A stretch of 8,240 nucleotides of DNA from an uncultured bacterium (GCA_905215655.1 CAJMQT010000084.1:1-8240); one strand, 5' to 3'. Numbered from the stretch's first letter, positions 1 through 6,803 are shown. Numbers and translations are program-made. The notes: generated by a model not told the origin, from the sequence alone.

Positions 1-74
1 ATATATTTAATTCCATTCCACCAAATTTTTCATTGACATTTTTGAAAATATTTTCGCTTTAAGACGTAAAAAAT

Positions 75-177
75 GAAGAATGAAGAGTGAAGAGTGAAGA
101 ATTAAAGTGCCCGACATTGATATAATAAGTTTAAGGAACGTATACAACTTTAATTCTTCACTCTTAATTCTTAATTC
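75..177. repeat. Heptad-repeat inverted repeat, copy 1
   Basis: The left arm (78-107) and right arm (148-177) are inverted copies matching at 27 of 30 positions, around a 40-nt centre. Each arm is itself a tandem of 7-nt words of the type GAAKWRT: the left arm reads GAAGAAT, GAAGAGT, GAAGAGT, GAAGAAT from base 75. Related heptad-built inverted repeats lie at 2136-2195 and 6113-6240. No transposase is present. It may be a small non-autonomous mobile repeat or a transcript-end structure; the sequence does not decide between them. Confidence 0.7.
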
Positions 178-194
178 ATAATTTGCACCTCCGG

Positions 195-370
195 TTACGG
201 TCTGTTACTTTTTTTAAGTGTTATTCTTACAGTTTTCATCTGAGATATATTGATTTTCAAAAGGCGGTCTTTTACCTTGCAAAAGCTTACCTTTCAGCGT
301 GTAAAAGACGGTCTTTTGCAAGGCAAAAGCTTACCTTTTAAAATCGTAACTTTATGGGGTCAGACCGTAA
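195..370. repeat. 10-bp inverted repeat flanking the left array
   Basis: TTACGGTCTG at 195-204 is the exact reverse complement of CAGACCGTAA at 361-370. The two copies bracket the phased hairpin array at 226-346. No matching pair flanks the second array at the right end of the window, so this may be chance or a feature of this copy only. Confidence 0.4.
226..346. repeat. Phased 22-nt hairpin-module array, left copy
   Basis: Four units starting at 259, 281, 303 and 325 each read AAAAG-N5-CTTTT(or CTTTC)-N7, an exact 22-nt period. The 5-nt loops alternate: GCGGT, CTTAC, ACGGT, CTTAC. The third unit gives a perfect 7-bp stem (AAAAGAC-G-GTCTTTT, 303-317), and the linker after it gives another (CTTTTGC-AAG-GCAAAAG, 313-329), so the two folds compete for the same bases. 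Positions 259-345 match 7883-7969 at 80 of 87 positions without gaps. A 13-nt tag, CTTACAGTTTTCA (226-238), lies 33 nt before the first unit in both copies. No protein gene overlaps it. Function unknown. Confidence 0.85.
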
Positions 371-556
371 TATGATAAGAACGGCTCTTTAATCTCTTGA
401 CAACGTTGCCATACAATGCTGATTTCTCACGCCGCGATACATATAAAATAAGGTGTAAACAAAATCCGGTCAATTATTTGTTTTTTAATGAAGAAAACGG
501 CGGCGAAGGGTCGGTGCAGCAAAAATGCAAACCTTTACGTAAAAATTAAGTAATTG

Positions 557-591
557 TTTGTATCAACGTATCAAAATAATGTTTATCTTTG
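557..591 (+). promoter_or_regulatory. Probable uxaB promoter
   Basis: TATCTTTG at 584-591 matches the Bacteroidota -7 consensus TAnnTTTG exactly. A TTTG lies at 557-560, 23 nt upstream, slightly longer than the usual 19-21 nt spacing, so the -33 element is less certain than the -7. Transcription would start just before 600, giving a leader of roughly 40 nt. Confidence 0.6.
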
Positions 592-636
592 CAATGCTTT
601 TATGAAAAACAAATTATTTAAAATATAAAATTAATC

Positions 637-2115
637 ATGAAAAAATTACAAGCTTTAAACAAAAGGACAGCGCCCAAAAGCGTAATGCCCGAGAAGATCA
701 TTCAGTTTGGTGAAGGTAACTTCCTCCGCGCTTTCGTTGATTGGATTGTATGGAACATGGACCAGAAGACAAACTTCAACGGTAGCGTTGTAGTTGTTCA
801 GCCCATCGAACGCGGTATGGTTGACTGGCTCAACGGTCAGGACTGCCTCTATCACGTAAACCTTCAAGGACGTCTTAACGGTGAAGCCGTTAACTCTCTG
901 GAGCGTATCGACGTGATCAGCCGCGCCCTCAATCCTTACAGCCAGAACGCAGCTTTCATGGCTCTCGCAGAGCAACCTGAAATTCGTTTCGTTATCTCTA
1001 ACACGACGGAGGCAGGTATCGCTTTCGACGATACATGCAAGTTCACCGACGCACCGGCATCTTCTTATCCCGGCAAGCTTGTACAGTTGCTGTATCACCG
1101 CTTTGAAACATTCAACGGAGATCCCAGCAAAGGTCTTATCATCATGCCTTGCGAGCTGATCTTCCTTAACGGTCACCACCTGAAAGAGTGCATCTACAAG
1201 TACATCGAACTCTGGAAAGAAGACTTCGGAGCTAACTATCAGGCTTTCAAAGACTGGTTCACAAACTATTGCTATGTTTGCGCTACGTTGGTAGACCGCA
1301 TCGTTCCCGGTTTCCCGCGCAAAGAAATCGCTGACATACAGCAGAAAGTCGGATACAAAGACAACCTCGTCGTTCAGGCAGAAATCTTCCACCTCTGGGT
1401 TATCGAGAAGCCCGAAAACATGTCTATCGAAGAGCTCCGCGAAGAGTTCCCCGCAGAAAAGGCTGGTCTGCACGTTCTCATCGCAGAGAGCGAGAAGCCT
1501 TACCACGAGCGCAAGGTGACACTGCTCAACGGTCCGCACACCGTGCTTTCACCTGTTGCATTCCTCAGCGGAGTGAACATCGTGCGCGATGCTTGCAACC
1601 ACGAGGTAATCGGCAAATACATCCACAAGGTACAGTTCGAGGAACTTATGGAGACTCTGAACCTGCCGATGGACGAGCTGAGACAATTCGCAGGCGACGT
1701 TCTCGAGCGTTTCAACAACCCGTACGTTGACCATCAGGTAACGAGCATCATGCTCAACTCTTTCCCGAAATTCTGCGCACGCGACCTTCCGGGAGTAAAG
1801 ACATACTTGGAGCGCAAGGGCGAACTGCCCCAAGGACTCGTATTCGGTCTTGCAGCAATCATCACTTACTACAAAGGCGGCAAGCGTGAGGACGGCGTTG
1901 AAATCGTACCGAACGACGCACAGGATATCATGGACCTGCTGAAAGAACTTTGGGCAACAGGAGACACACAGAAAGTTACCGACGGCGTGCTCGGCGCTAC
2001 TTCTATCTGGGGTGAAGACCTGCACAGCGTCAAGGGCTTGGCAGAGCTTGTCAAGAAAGACCTCGACCTCATCCAAGAGAAAGGTATGCTTGAAGCAGTA
2101 AAGACAATCCTCTGA
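637..2115 (+). CDS. uxaB: Tagaturonate reductase (altronate oxidoreductase)
   Basis: UxaB reduces D-tagaturonate to D-altronate with NADH, a cytoplasmic step of galacturonate catabolism. The 492-residue product is close to the E. coli enzyme (about 483) and collinear with it as I recall that sequence. Visible landmarks are the N-terminal nucleotide-binding segment with FGEGNFLRAF (24-33), SNTTEAGIA (121-129), PCELI (171-175), LVDRIV (218-223), and the polyol-dehydrogenase active-site pattern K-x4-N-x2-H at K293, N298 and H301. The ATG at 637 gives the expected N-terminus; the sequence before it is A-rich with no Shine-Dalgarno. The leader holds an 8-codon open frame (602-628) ending 8 nt before the start. 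No other hexuronate gene is in the window. A probable terminator follows at 2136-2200. It could in principle be another member of the mannitol dehydrogenase family, but the match to UxaB is strong. Confidence 0.95.
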   Translation: MKKLQALNKRTAPKSVMPEKIIQFGEGNFLRAFVDWIVWNMDQKTNFNGSVVVVQPIERGMVDWLNGQDCLYHVNLQGRLNGEAVNSLERIDVISRALNPYSQNAAFMALAEQPEIRFVISNTTEAGIAFDDTCKFTDAPASSYPGKLVQLLYHRFETFNGDPSKGLIIMPCELIFLNGHHLKECIYKYIELWKEDFGANYQAFKDWFTNYCYVCATLVDRIVPGFPRKEIADIQQKVGYKDNLVVQAEIFHLWVIEKPENMSIEELREEFPAEKAGLHVLIAESEKPYHERKVTLLNGPHTVLSPVAFLSGVNIVRDACNHEVIGKYIHKVQFEELMETLNLPMDELRQFAGDVLERFNNPYVDHQVTSIMLNSFPKFCARDLPGVKTYLERKGELPQGLVFGLAAIITYYKGGKREDGVEIVPNDAQDIMDLLKELWATGDTQKVTDGVLGATSIWGEDLHSVKGLAELVKKDLDLIQEKGMLEAVKTIL

Positions 2116-2135
2116 TATCCAATCTGATAACATAG

Positions 2136-2200
2136 AGTAAAGAAGTAAAAGGTTTTGCGGAATATAATGTCCGTCGGGCTTTTTACTTCTTTACTTTTTT
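2136..2200 (+). terminator. Probable uxaB terminator; heptad inverted repeat, copy 2
   Basis: Arms at 2136-2150 and 2181-2195 are perfect 15-bp reverse complements around a 30-nt loop, and the right arm runs into TTTTT (2196-2200). It begins 20 nt after the uxaB stop, and the DUF2400 start codon lies only 19 nt beyond it. The arms share the AAGAAGT-type word structure of the elements at 75-177 and 6113-6240. The stem is very AT-rich and the loop long, so termination may be weak, and some read-through into the next gene is likely. Confidence 0.6.
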
Positions 2201-2219
2201 CTATATTTCAACTTTACTC

Positions 2220-2966
2220 ATGATAAACGAAAACACCGCAGCACAGCTCCGGCTGTACGCCGAACGTTACGAGACATCCGACTTCTTGCCCGACGACCCG
2301 AGCCGGTTCATGCACCAAGTCACGGAAGACAAGAACATAGAGACATTTGCATTCATCGCGTCATGCCTGAGCTACGGAAACAGGAAACAGTTTATGCCGA
2401 AAATACAAATGATTTACGACTTTGCAGGCGGCGACGTGTATCATTGGGTGAAAGAAGAGGCTTTCAAGAAAGACATTCCCGACGACCCGGGCACTTGTTT
2501 TTACAGGCTTTACACACAGCAAACGATGCACGTACTGCTATGCTCTTTGCGATCAATGCTGGCGGAATATGACAGCATCGGTCAGTTCATAAAAAGCCGT
2601 TCGACCGACGGATTGTCTGCCGTGAAAGCCGTAACGGCATATTTTGCAAGCAAGGGAACGAGCACCGTAATACCGAAAAACGCCACTTCGGCTTGCAAAC
2701 GCATCTGTATGTTCCTGCGCTGGATGGTCAGAGACGGTTCACCCGTTGACCTCGGACTGTGGAGCGGCTTTATCGATAAGCGCACGCTGATAATACCTTT
2801 GGACACGCACGTCATGCAGCAGGCAAATCGTTTAAACCTTATTAACTGCAAAACAGCATCGATGGCTACGGCTATAAAGCTCACTTCAAGGCTTTCCGAG
2901 ATATTTCCGGATGACCCGTTGAAAGGAGATTTCGCACTTTTCGGATATGGCGTGAACAATAAATAA
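2220..2966 (+). CDS. TIGR02757/DUF2400 family protein, function unknown
   Basis: A 248-residue soluble protein with no signal peptide or membrane segment. It carries the conserved landmarks I associate with the DUF2400 (TIGR02757) family: CLSYGNRKQ (49-57), CKRICMFLRWMVR (159-171), IPLDTHV (192-198) and a C-terminal FPDDP...GDFALFGYGV block (229-245). It ends right after that block, as family members do. LDTHV followed by RLNL (204-207) resembles the catalytic-aspartate segment of endonuclease III/MutY-type glycosylases, which would make D195 the candidate aspartate; this is inference. The ATG at 2220 follows an A/T-rich stretch. No separate promoter is apparent, so it may depend on read-through from uxaB. 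It converges with the helicase gene, leaving 19 nt between the stop codons. Confidence 0.85.
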   Translation: MINENTAAQLRLYAERYETSDFLPDDPSRFMHQVTEDKNIETFAFIASCLSYGNRKQFMPKIQMIYDFAGGDVYHWVKEEAFKKDIPDDPGTCFYRLYTQQTMHVLLCSLRSMLAEYDSIGQFIKSRSTDGLSAVKAVTAYFASKGTSTVIPKNATSACKRICMFLRWMVRDGSPVDLGLWSGFIDKRTLIIPLDTHVMQQANRLNLINCKTASMATAIKLTSRLSEIFPDDPLKGDFALFGYGVNNK

Positions 2967-2985
2967 AGGTTGCCGCCTTATCGGC

Positions 2986-5172
2986 TCACCCCATAATCAT
3001 TCTTATTTCGCCGTAAGTAATATCCTGACTTACGGCTGATTTGATTTCTCCGATGGTGTTAAATTCAGGGTGCTCGATGATACACAAACGTATTTCGCGC
3101 AAGTGTTCCTGCGGTATAAGTTTGTCTATCTCAAGCTGACCGGCTTTCACGTAATAAGCAAGATGATTGAAAATGGTGTCCCGGGTGAGACTTCTCTCCG
3201 CGGCGATTTGAGCCAACGACATGCCTGACGTAAACATATCAAAACTTACTTGGCGTGTGTTTGGTTTCGGTTGTTTAGGCTCTTTGACCTTGGTCGTTTT
3301 CCTTTTACGCGATCGTTCCGGCTCTTCGCCGTCCAGACCGAGCAACGTACGTGCTTTCATCTGCAAGTAATCGCCGGCAGAAAACGACGTTTCAAGTTTC
3401 GATTCGTATTCAAACAATTTGTATTTCAGCACCAACACACTCTCAAAAGTGCTGTAACGGTCGTCAAACTGCTTTTTCAGCGCCTTGTTCTCGGTATCGA
3501 CTTTCGTCTTTTTACACAATTCCACAAGCGGTCGGATGTTCTCCGCAAAATAAGCGCAAGCCTTATGTACGCGCTCTTGAAGCAACGTGTTGTCTGCTCC
3601 CGCGCCATCGTTTATCAGCCGTGAATATTGGTTTTTGAATTTCACCGATACGTCAATGAGTCCGCCAAAGCACGCTGCGAGGCGTTTATACTCAGCCAAC
3701 ATTTTCGGATAACGCCTGTAAAAATGCTCATCGAGGGTTCTTAACAACAGATTGAAGGACATCTGTAACTCCGTGAAATCAAAGAGTTCGTCGAGCAGTT
3801 GGATCGTGTAGGCACGTTGAAGATCCGATAACGTCTCGGCAGAAGGCGTCTTCGAACTTACGTTTGACAAGTATTCATCCAGCGTTCCGTCGCTGATTAT
3901 CGCCTCACTACGCAACGGTGCGCTGAGCACCAAGCCTTCGAGAGTCTTGCATCGGCTTAAAGCCACGTATGTCTGACCGTGGGCGAAAGAGTGAGAGACG
4001 TCGATTATGGCGTGCTCGAAGGTCAAGCCCTGACTCTTGTGGACGGTTATCGCCCACGCAAGTCTTAGCGGATATTGGCGGAACACGCCTTCAACGGTCT
4101 CTTTTATCTCCTTTGACACGTCGTCAAGGGTGTATTTTGAGTTTGTCCATTCAGCCTTTTCAAGCTTGAACGCGCCGCCTCCTGACTTGCAGCGGACGGT
4201 GATTTCACGGTCGTCAACAAAGACGACTTCGCCTATCATGCCGTTGTAGAAACGCTTTTCGGGGTCGTTTTTAATGAACATAACCTGCGCGCCTTCCTTC
4301 AATACGAGGCGTTCGTCGGCAGGATAAGACGTCTCCGGGAACGTGCCTTCCACCTCCGCTTTGAATGAATATTCGCGGGTCGGCAACAGGTTGAGTTCCT
4401 GTTCGTTGATCATTTGCGCCGGATGATTGTGCGTCGTGATGCGAATGAAGTCGCTGTTCCTGTCCGGTTTGAAGTCGGGAATATACCTTTTGTTAAGCAT
4501 TTCGAGCGTCTCAGCCGTCGCACGGTTTTCTCTTATTTGGTTAAGGAGCGCGACAAAAGACATATCTTGCTGCCGATAAACCTCTTTCAGTTCGACTGTG
4601 TGATACTCGGAAGCGTTCAACGCTTTGCTTGAAAAGAAGTAAGGAGTGTCATAAACCTTGCTCAACAGCGACCATTCGTCATCTTTTATCACGGGAGAGA
4701 GCTGTTGCAGATCGCCAATCATCAGCAACTGGGCACCGCCGAAGGGCTTGCCGTGGTTGCGGTAACGGCGCATTACGGAGTCGATGGCGTCAAGCAGGTC
4801 TGCACGAACCATACTTATCTCGTCAATTACGAGGAGATCCATCGTGCGAATGATGTTCCGTTTCACCTTACTGAAACGGAAATACTTGTTTGTTTCGGAA
4901 CGGTCGAACGTTGTCCCGGGGATGTACGGCGACAGCGGCAGTTGAAAAAAAGAGTGGATTGTGACGCCTCCGGCATTGATTGCGGCAATGCCCGTAGGAG
5001 CAAGAACAACCATCCGCTTTGACGAGTGCTTGACAAGTTCTTTAAGAAATGTGGTTTTTCCTGTGCCTGCTTTTCCTGTAAGAAACAGGTTTGCACCGGT
5101 TCTCTCAATGATGTTCCACGCCAATTCCAGTTCGTTATTCCTGCTCACCTGATTTAATCTTTTGTTTTCCAA
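2986..5172 (-). CDS. PIF1-like superfamily 1 helicase with C-terminal HTH domain
   Basis: A 728-residue ATP-dependent DNA helicase. Motifs in order: Walker A GKAGTGKT (33-40), APTGIAAINAGG with TIHSF (58-75), Walker B VIDEIS (115-120), GDLQQLSP (153-160), KEVYRQ (196-201), AITVHKSQGLTF (374-385) and YVALSRCK (402-409). A region without recognised motifs spans about 440-610. A lysine-rich linker (about 620-637) then leads to an HTH-type domain (about 640-728) resembling the YpbB/RecQ C-terminal module. No ATG is available: the first in-frame start is TTG at 5170-5172, with GTG at 5146-5148 as the alternative, and the next methionine (M54) lies beyond Walker A. It is in the same frame as rsgA, with only the rsgA TAA and one ACA codon before the TTG, so coupling to rsgA translation is likely. 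Role in replication or repair is inferred from the family. Confidence 0.9.
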   Translation of the reverse strand: MENKRLNQVSRNNELELAWNIIERTGANLFLTGKAGTGKTTFLKELVKHSSKRMVVLAPTGIAAINAGGVTIHSFFQLPLSPYIPGTTFDRSETNKYFRFSKVKRNIIRTMDLLVIDEISMVRADLLDAIDSVMRRYRNHGKPFGGAQLLMIGDLQQLSPVIKDDEWSLLSKVYDTPYFFSSKALNASEYHTVELKEVYRQQDMSFVALLNQIRENRATAETLEMLNKRYIPDFKPDRNSDFIRITTHNHPAQMINEQELNLLPTREYSFKAEVEGTFPETSYPADERLVLKEGAQVMFIKNDPEKRFYNGMIGEVVFVDDREITVRCKSGGGAFKLEKAEWTNSKYTLDDVSKEIKETVEGVFRQYPLRLAWAITVHKSQGLTFEHAIIDVSHSFAHGQTYVALSRCKTLEGLVLSAPLRSEAIISDGTLDEYLSNVSSKTPSAETLSDLQRAYTIQLLDELFDFTELQMSFNLLLRTLDEHFYRRYPKMLAEYKRLAACFGGLIDVSVKFKNQYSRLINDGAGADNTLLQERVHKACAYFAENIRPLVELCKKTKVDTENKALKKQFDDRYSTFESVLVLKYKLFEYESKLETSFSAGDYLQMKARTLLGLDGEEPERSRKRKTTKVKEPKQPKPNTRQVSFDMFTSGMSLAQIAAERSLTRDTIFNHLAYYVKAGQLEIDKLIPQEHLREIRLCIIEHPEFNTIGEIKSAVSQDITYGEIRMIMG

Positions 5173-5175
5173 TGT

Positions 5176-6108
5176 TTACCATGCCTCCCGATACTTGCCT
5201 TCCTCTTTATCTTTAAGCATGCTGAGATAAGAGTTGTAACGGCTTTCGGAAATATAATGCTCTTCCAATGCTTTTCTGACGGCGCATCCCGGTTCGTGAG
5301 TGTGCGTGCAGTTGCTGAAACGACAGTCTTTCGAAAACATGAAAATTTCCTTGAAATAGCCGCAAATCTCTTCGGGCTCCATGTCGAACGTGCCGAAGCC
5401 TTTTATCCCCGGAGTGTCTATAACCCAGCCGCCGTAAGGCAGCGGGAGCATCTCGCTGAACGTGGTTGTGTGCATTCCGGTGTTGTGGGCGTCGCTTATT
5501 TCCGCCGTTCTGAGGTTTACTCCCGGAATAAGACGGTTAAGCAGGGTGCTCTTCCCCACTCCGCTGTTGCCGCTGAATAGTGTTATTTTGCCTTCAAGGA
5601 TAGGTCTCAGCGTGTCTGTCACATCGTCGTTGAGCGCCGAAACGGTGACACATTTATATCCGATGTTCTCGTAAAGGAGGGTCATCATATCCTGATAATG
5701 CAGCTCGTCTTCCGTCAGCAGGTCTGTCTTGTTGAAGACAAGAACCACCGGAATGCGGTAAGCCTCGGCAGAAGCGAGGAAGCGATCGATGAAGGTTGTT
5801 GATGTTTGAGGGTGGTTGACTGTCACGACGAGGAACGCCTGGTCGACGTTCGCCGCGATGATATGGCTCTGTTTGGAGAGGTTGGAAGACTTCCGGATGA
5901 TGTAATTCCGGCGGTCTTCTATGTTGGTAATAAACGCCGTGCCTTCCCGGTTGCAGACAATCTCGACATAATCGCCCACCGCCACGGGGTTGGTGCTGCG
6001 TATGCCTTTCAGCCGGAAGTTGCCTTTGATTTTACATTCGATGGTCTGTCCGTCGTCCGTCCTTACCGAATACCAGCTGCCGGTATTCCTTATTACAAGT
6101 CCTCTCAT
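5176..6108 (-). CDS. rsgA: Ribosome small subunit-dependent GTPase RsgA
   Basis: RsgA (YjeQ) is a circularly permuted GTPase that binds the 30S subunit and acts in its late maturation. The 310-residue product has an N-terminal OB-fold (about 1-70) and a GTPase domain in permuted order: NKTD (126-129), then the P-loop GNSGVGKS (180-187), then DTPG (231-234). A C-terminal zinc-binding region follows, with C249 and the pattern C262-x4-C267-x-H269-x5-C275. The reading frame is open upstream to 6195. However, the added 29 residues are hydrophobic, unlike the family, and are encoded by an intergenic inverted repeat, so I place the start at the ATG at 6106-6108 (MRGLVIRNTG). It lies 134 nt downstream of frr and ends 3 nt before the helicase start. 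Confidence 0.93.
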   Translation of the reverse strand: MRGLVIRNTGSWYSVRTDDGQTIECKIKGNFRLKGIRSTNPVAVGDYVEIVCNREGTAFITNIEDRRNYIIRKSSNLSKQSHIIAANVDQAFLVVTVNHPQTSTTFIDRFLASAEAYRIPVVLVFNKTDLLTEDELHYQDMMTLLYENIGYKCVTVSALNDDVTDTLRPILEGKITLFSGNSGVGKSTLLNRLIPGVNLRTAEISDAHNTGMHTTTFSEMLPLPYGGWVIDTPGIKGFGTFDMEPEEICGYFKEIFMFSKDCRFSNCTHTHEPGCAVRKALEEHYISESRYNSYLSMLKDKEEGKYREAW

Positions 6109-6112
6109 ATAT

Positions 6113-6240
6113 AAATTAAGAGTTAAGAAGTAAGAGTCATGAATTAAGCAAAAAGAATGAAAGTAACTTTTGATGGATACAAGACTTAAAATCAAAGGTA
6201 ACTTTCATTCTTAATTCTTAGCTCTTAATTCTTAATTAAA
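6113..6240. repeat. Heptad-repeat inverted repeat, copy 3, between frr and rsgA
   Basis: This element fills nearly the whole 134-nt gap. The inner arms (6153-6174 and 6191-6212) match at 20 of 22 positions around a 16-nt loop. The outer parts (from 6113 and back from 6240) are degenerate tandem AATTAAG-type words in opposite orientation. It follows the frr stop directly and ends just before the rsgA ATG. A transcript from frr would have to cross this hairpin to reach rsgA. No T-tract typical of an intrinsic terminator follows on the minus strand. It could be an inserted small repeat, an attenuating hairpin or an RNA-processing site. Confidence 0.75.
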
Positions 6241-6242
6241 AG

Positions 6243-6803
6243 TTATACGGTCATGATTTCCTTGTTCTTTGCGGCAAGCAAATCATCGATTTTCTTTATA
6301 TACTTATCGTGAATTTTCTGCAATTCGAGTTCGGCGTCTTTCTCATTGTCTTCCGAGAGCCCGTCTTTGATTGCCTTTTTCAGTTTTTCCTTCACGTCAG
6401 CACGCACGTTGCGCACCTCCACTTTTGCCTTCTCGCCAATCTTGTTACACTGTTTTGCAAGTTCTTTACGGCGCTCTTCTGTGGGCTGCGGTATTCCGAG
6501 ACGTACTATCTCGCCGTTGTTTTCGGGCGTGATGCCTACGTCAGAGTCCATTATCGCTTTTTCGATGTCTTTTATCATCTTCTTGTCCCACGGGCGTATG
6601 GCTATTGTACGGGCATCGGGTATGGAAACATTCGCCACCTGATTAAGAGGAACCATCGAGCCGTAAGAGTTTACTCTCACTCCGTCAAGAATTGCCGCGT
6701 TGGCTCTTCCGGCACGAATGCGCGACAGTTGTTCGTCGAGGAACATCGCCGCCATCTCCATTCTTTCCTCACTTTCACTCAAAGTTGCTTTAACGTCTAT
6801 CAT
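6243..6803 (-). CDS. frr: Ribosome recycling factor
   Basis: RRF acts with EF-G to split the post-termination ribosome so that subunits can be reused. The 186-residue product is the usual family length (185 in E. coli) and starts at ATG. Recognisable segments are RAGRANAAILD (30-40), with the following VNSYGSMVPLNQVANV, IRPWDKK (69-75), the hinge-side block RLGIPQPTEERRKEL (101-115) and the long charged C-terminal helix containing VRNVRADVKEKLKK (130-143). It is essentially free of oddities. It lies 60 nt downstream of rsmA and has a strong promoter of its own in that gap; the heptad inverted repeat starts almost at its stop codon. Confidence 0.97.
   Translation of the reverse strand: MIDVKATLSESEERMEMAAMFLDEQLSRIRAGRANAAILDGVRVNSYGSMVPLNQVANVSIPDARTIAIRPWDKKMIKDIEKAIMDSDVGITPENNGEIVRLGIPQPTEERRKELAKQCNKIGEKAKVEVRNVRADVKEKLKKAIKDGLSEDNEKDAELELQKIHDKYIKKIDDLLAAKNKEIMTV

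Larger units (their letters stand above)
1..636. other. Intergenic region upstream of uxaB
   Basis: No open frame here looks like a gene on either strand. The stretch is AT-rich and carries a heptad inverted repeat (75-177), a phased hairpin array (226-346) flanked by a 10-bp inverted repeat (195-204 and 361-370), and the uxaB promoter (557-591). Bases 371-550 show nothing I can name. They include a 21-codon basic open frame (488-553), which lies upstream of the likely transcription start and is probably chance. The neighbour to the left is outside the window, so I cannot tell which gene bases 1-74 belong to. Confidence 0.7.

Noticed and set aside
226..346. CRISPR array
   Set aside because: The 22-nt units have no constant repeat plus variable unique spacers; both loops and stems recur, and no cas gene is present.
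488..553. 21-codon basic open frame upstream of uxaB
   Set aside because: It lies before the likely uxaB transcription start with no promoter of its own; a basic short peptide from A-rich DNA is expected by chance.
655..1539. Long antisense open frame (294 codons) opposite uxaB
   Set aside because: It is a shadow of uxaB codon usage: the product resembles no family and uxaB on the other strand is unambiguous.
2967..2985. Bidirectional terminator between the convergent DUF2400 and helicase genes
   Set aside because: Only a 4-bp GCCG/CGGC pairing is visible with no T-tract, too weak to call.
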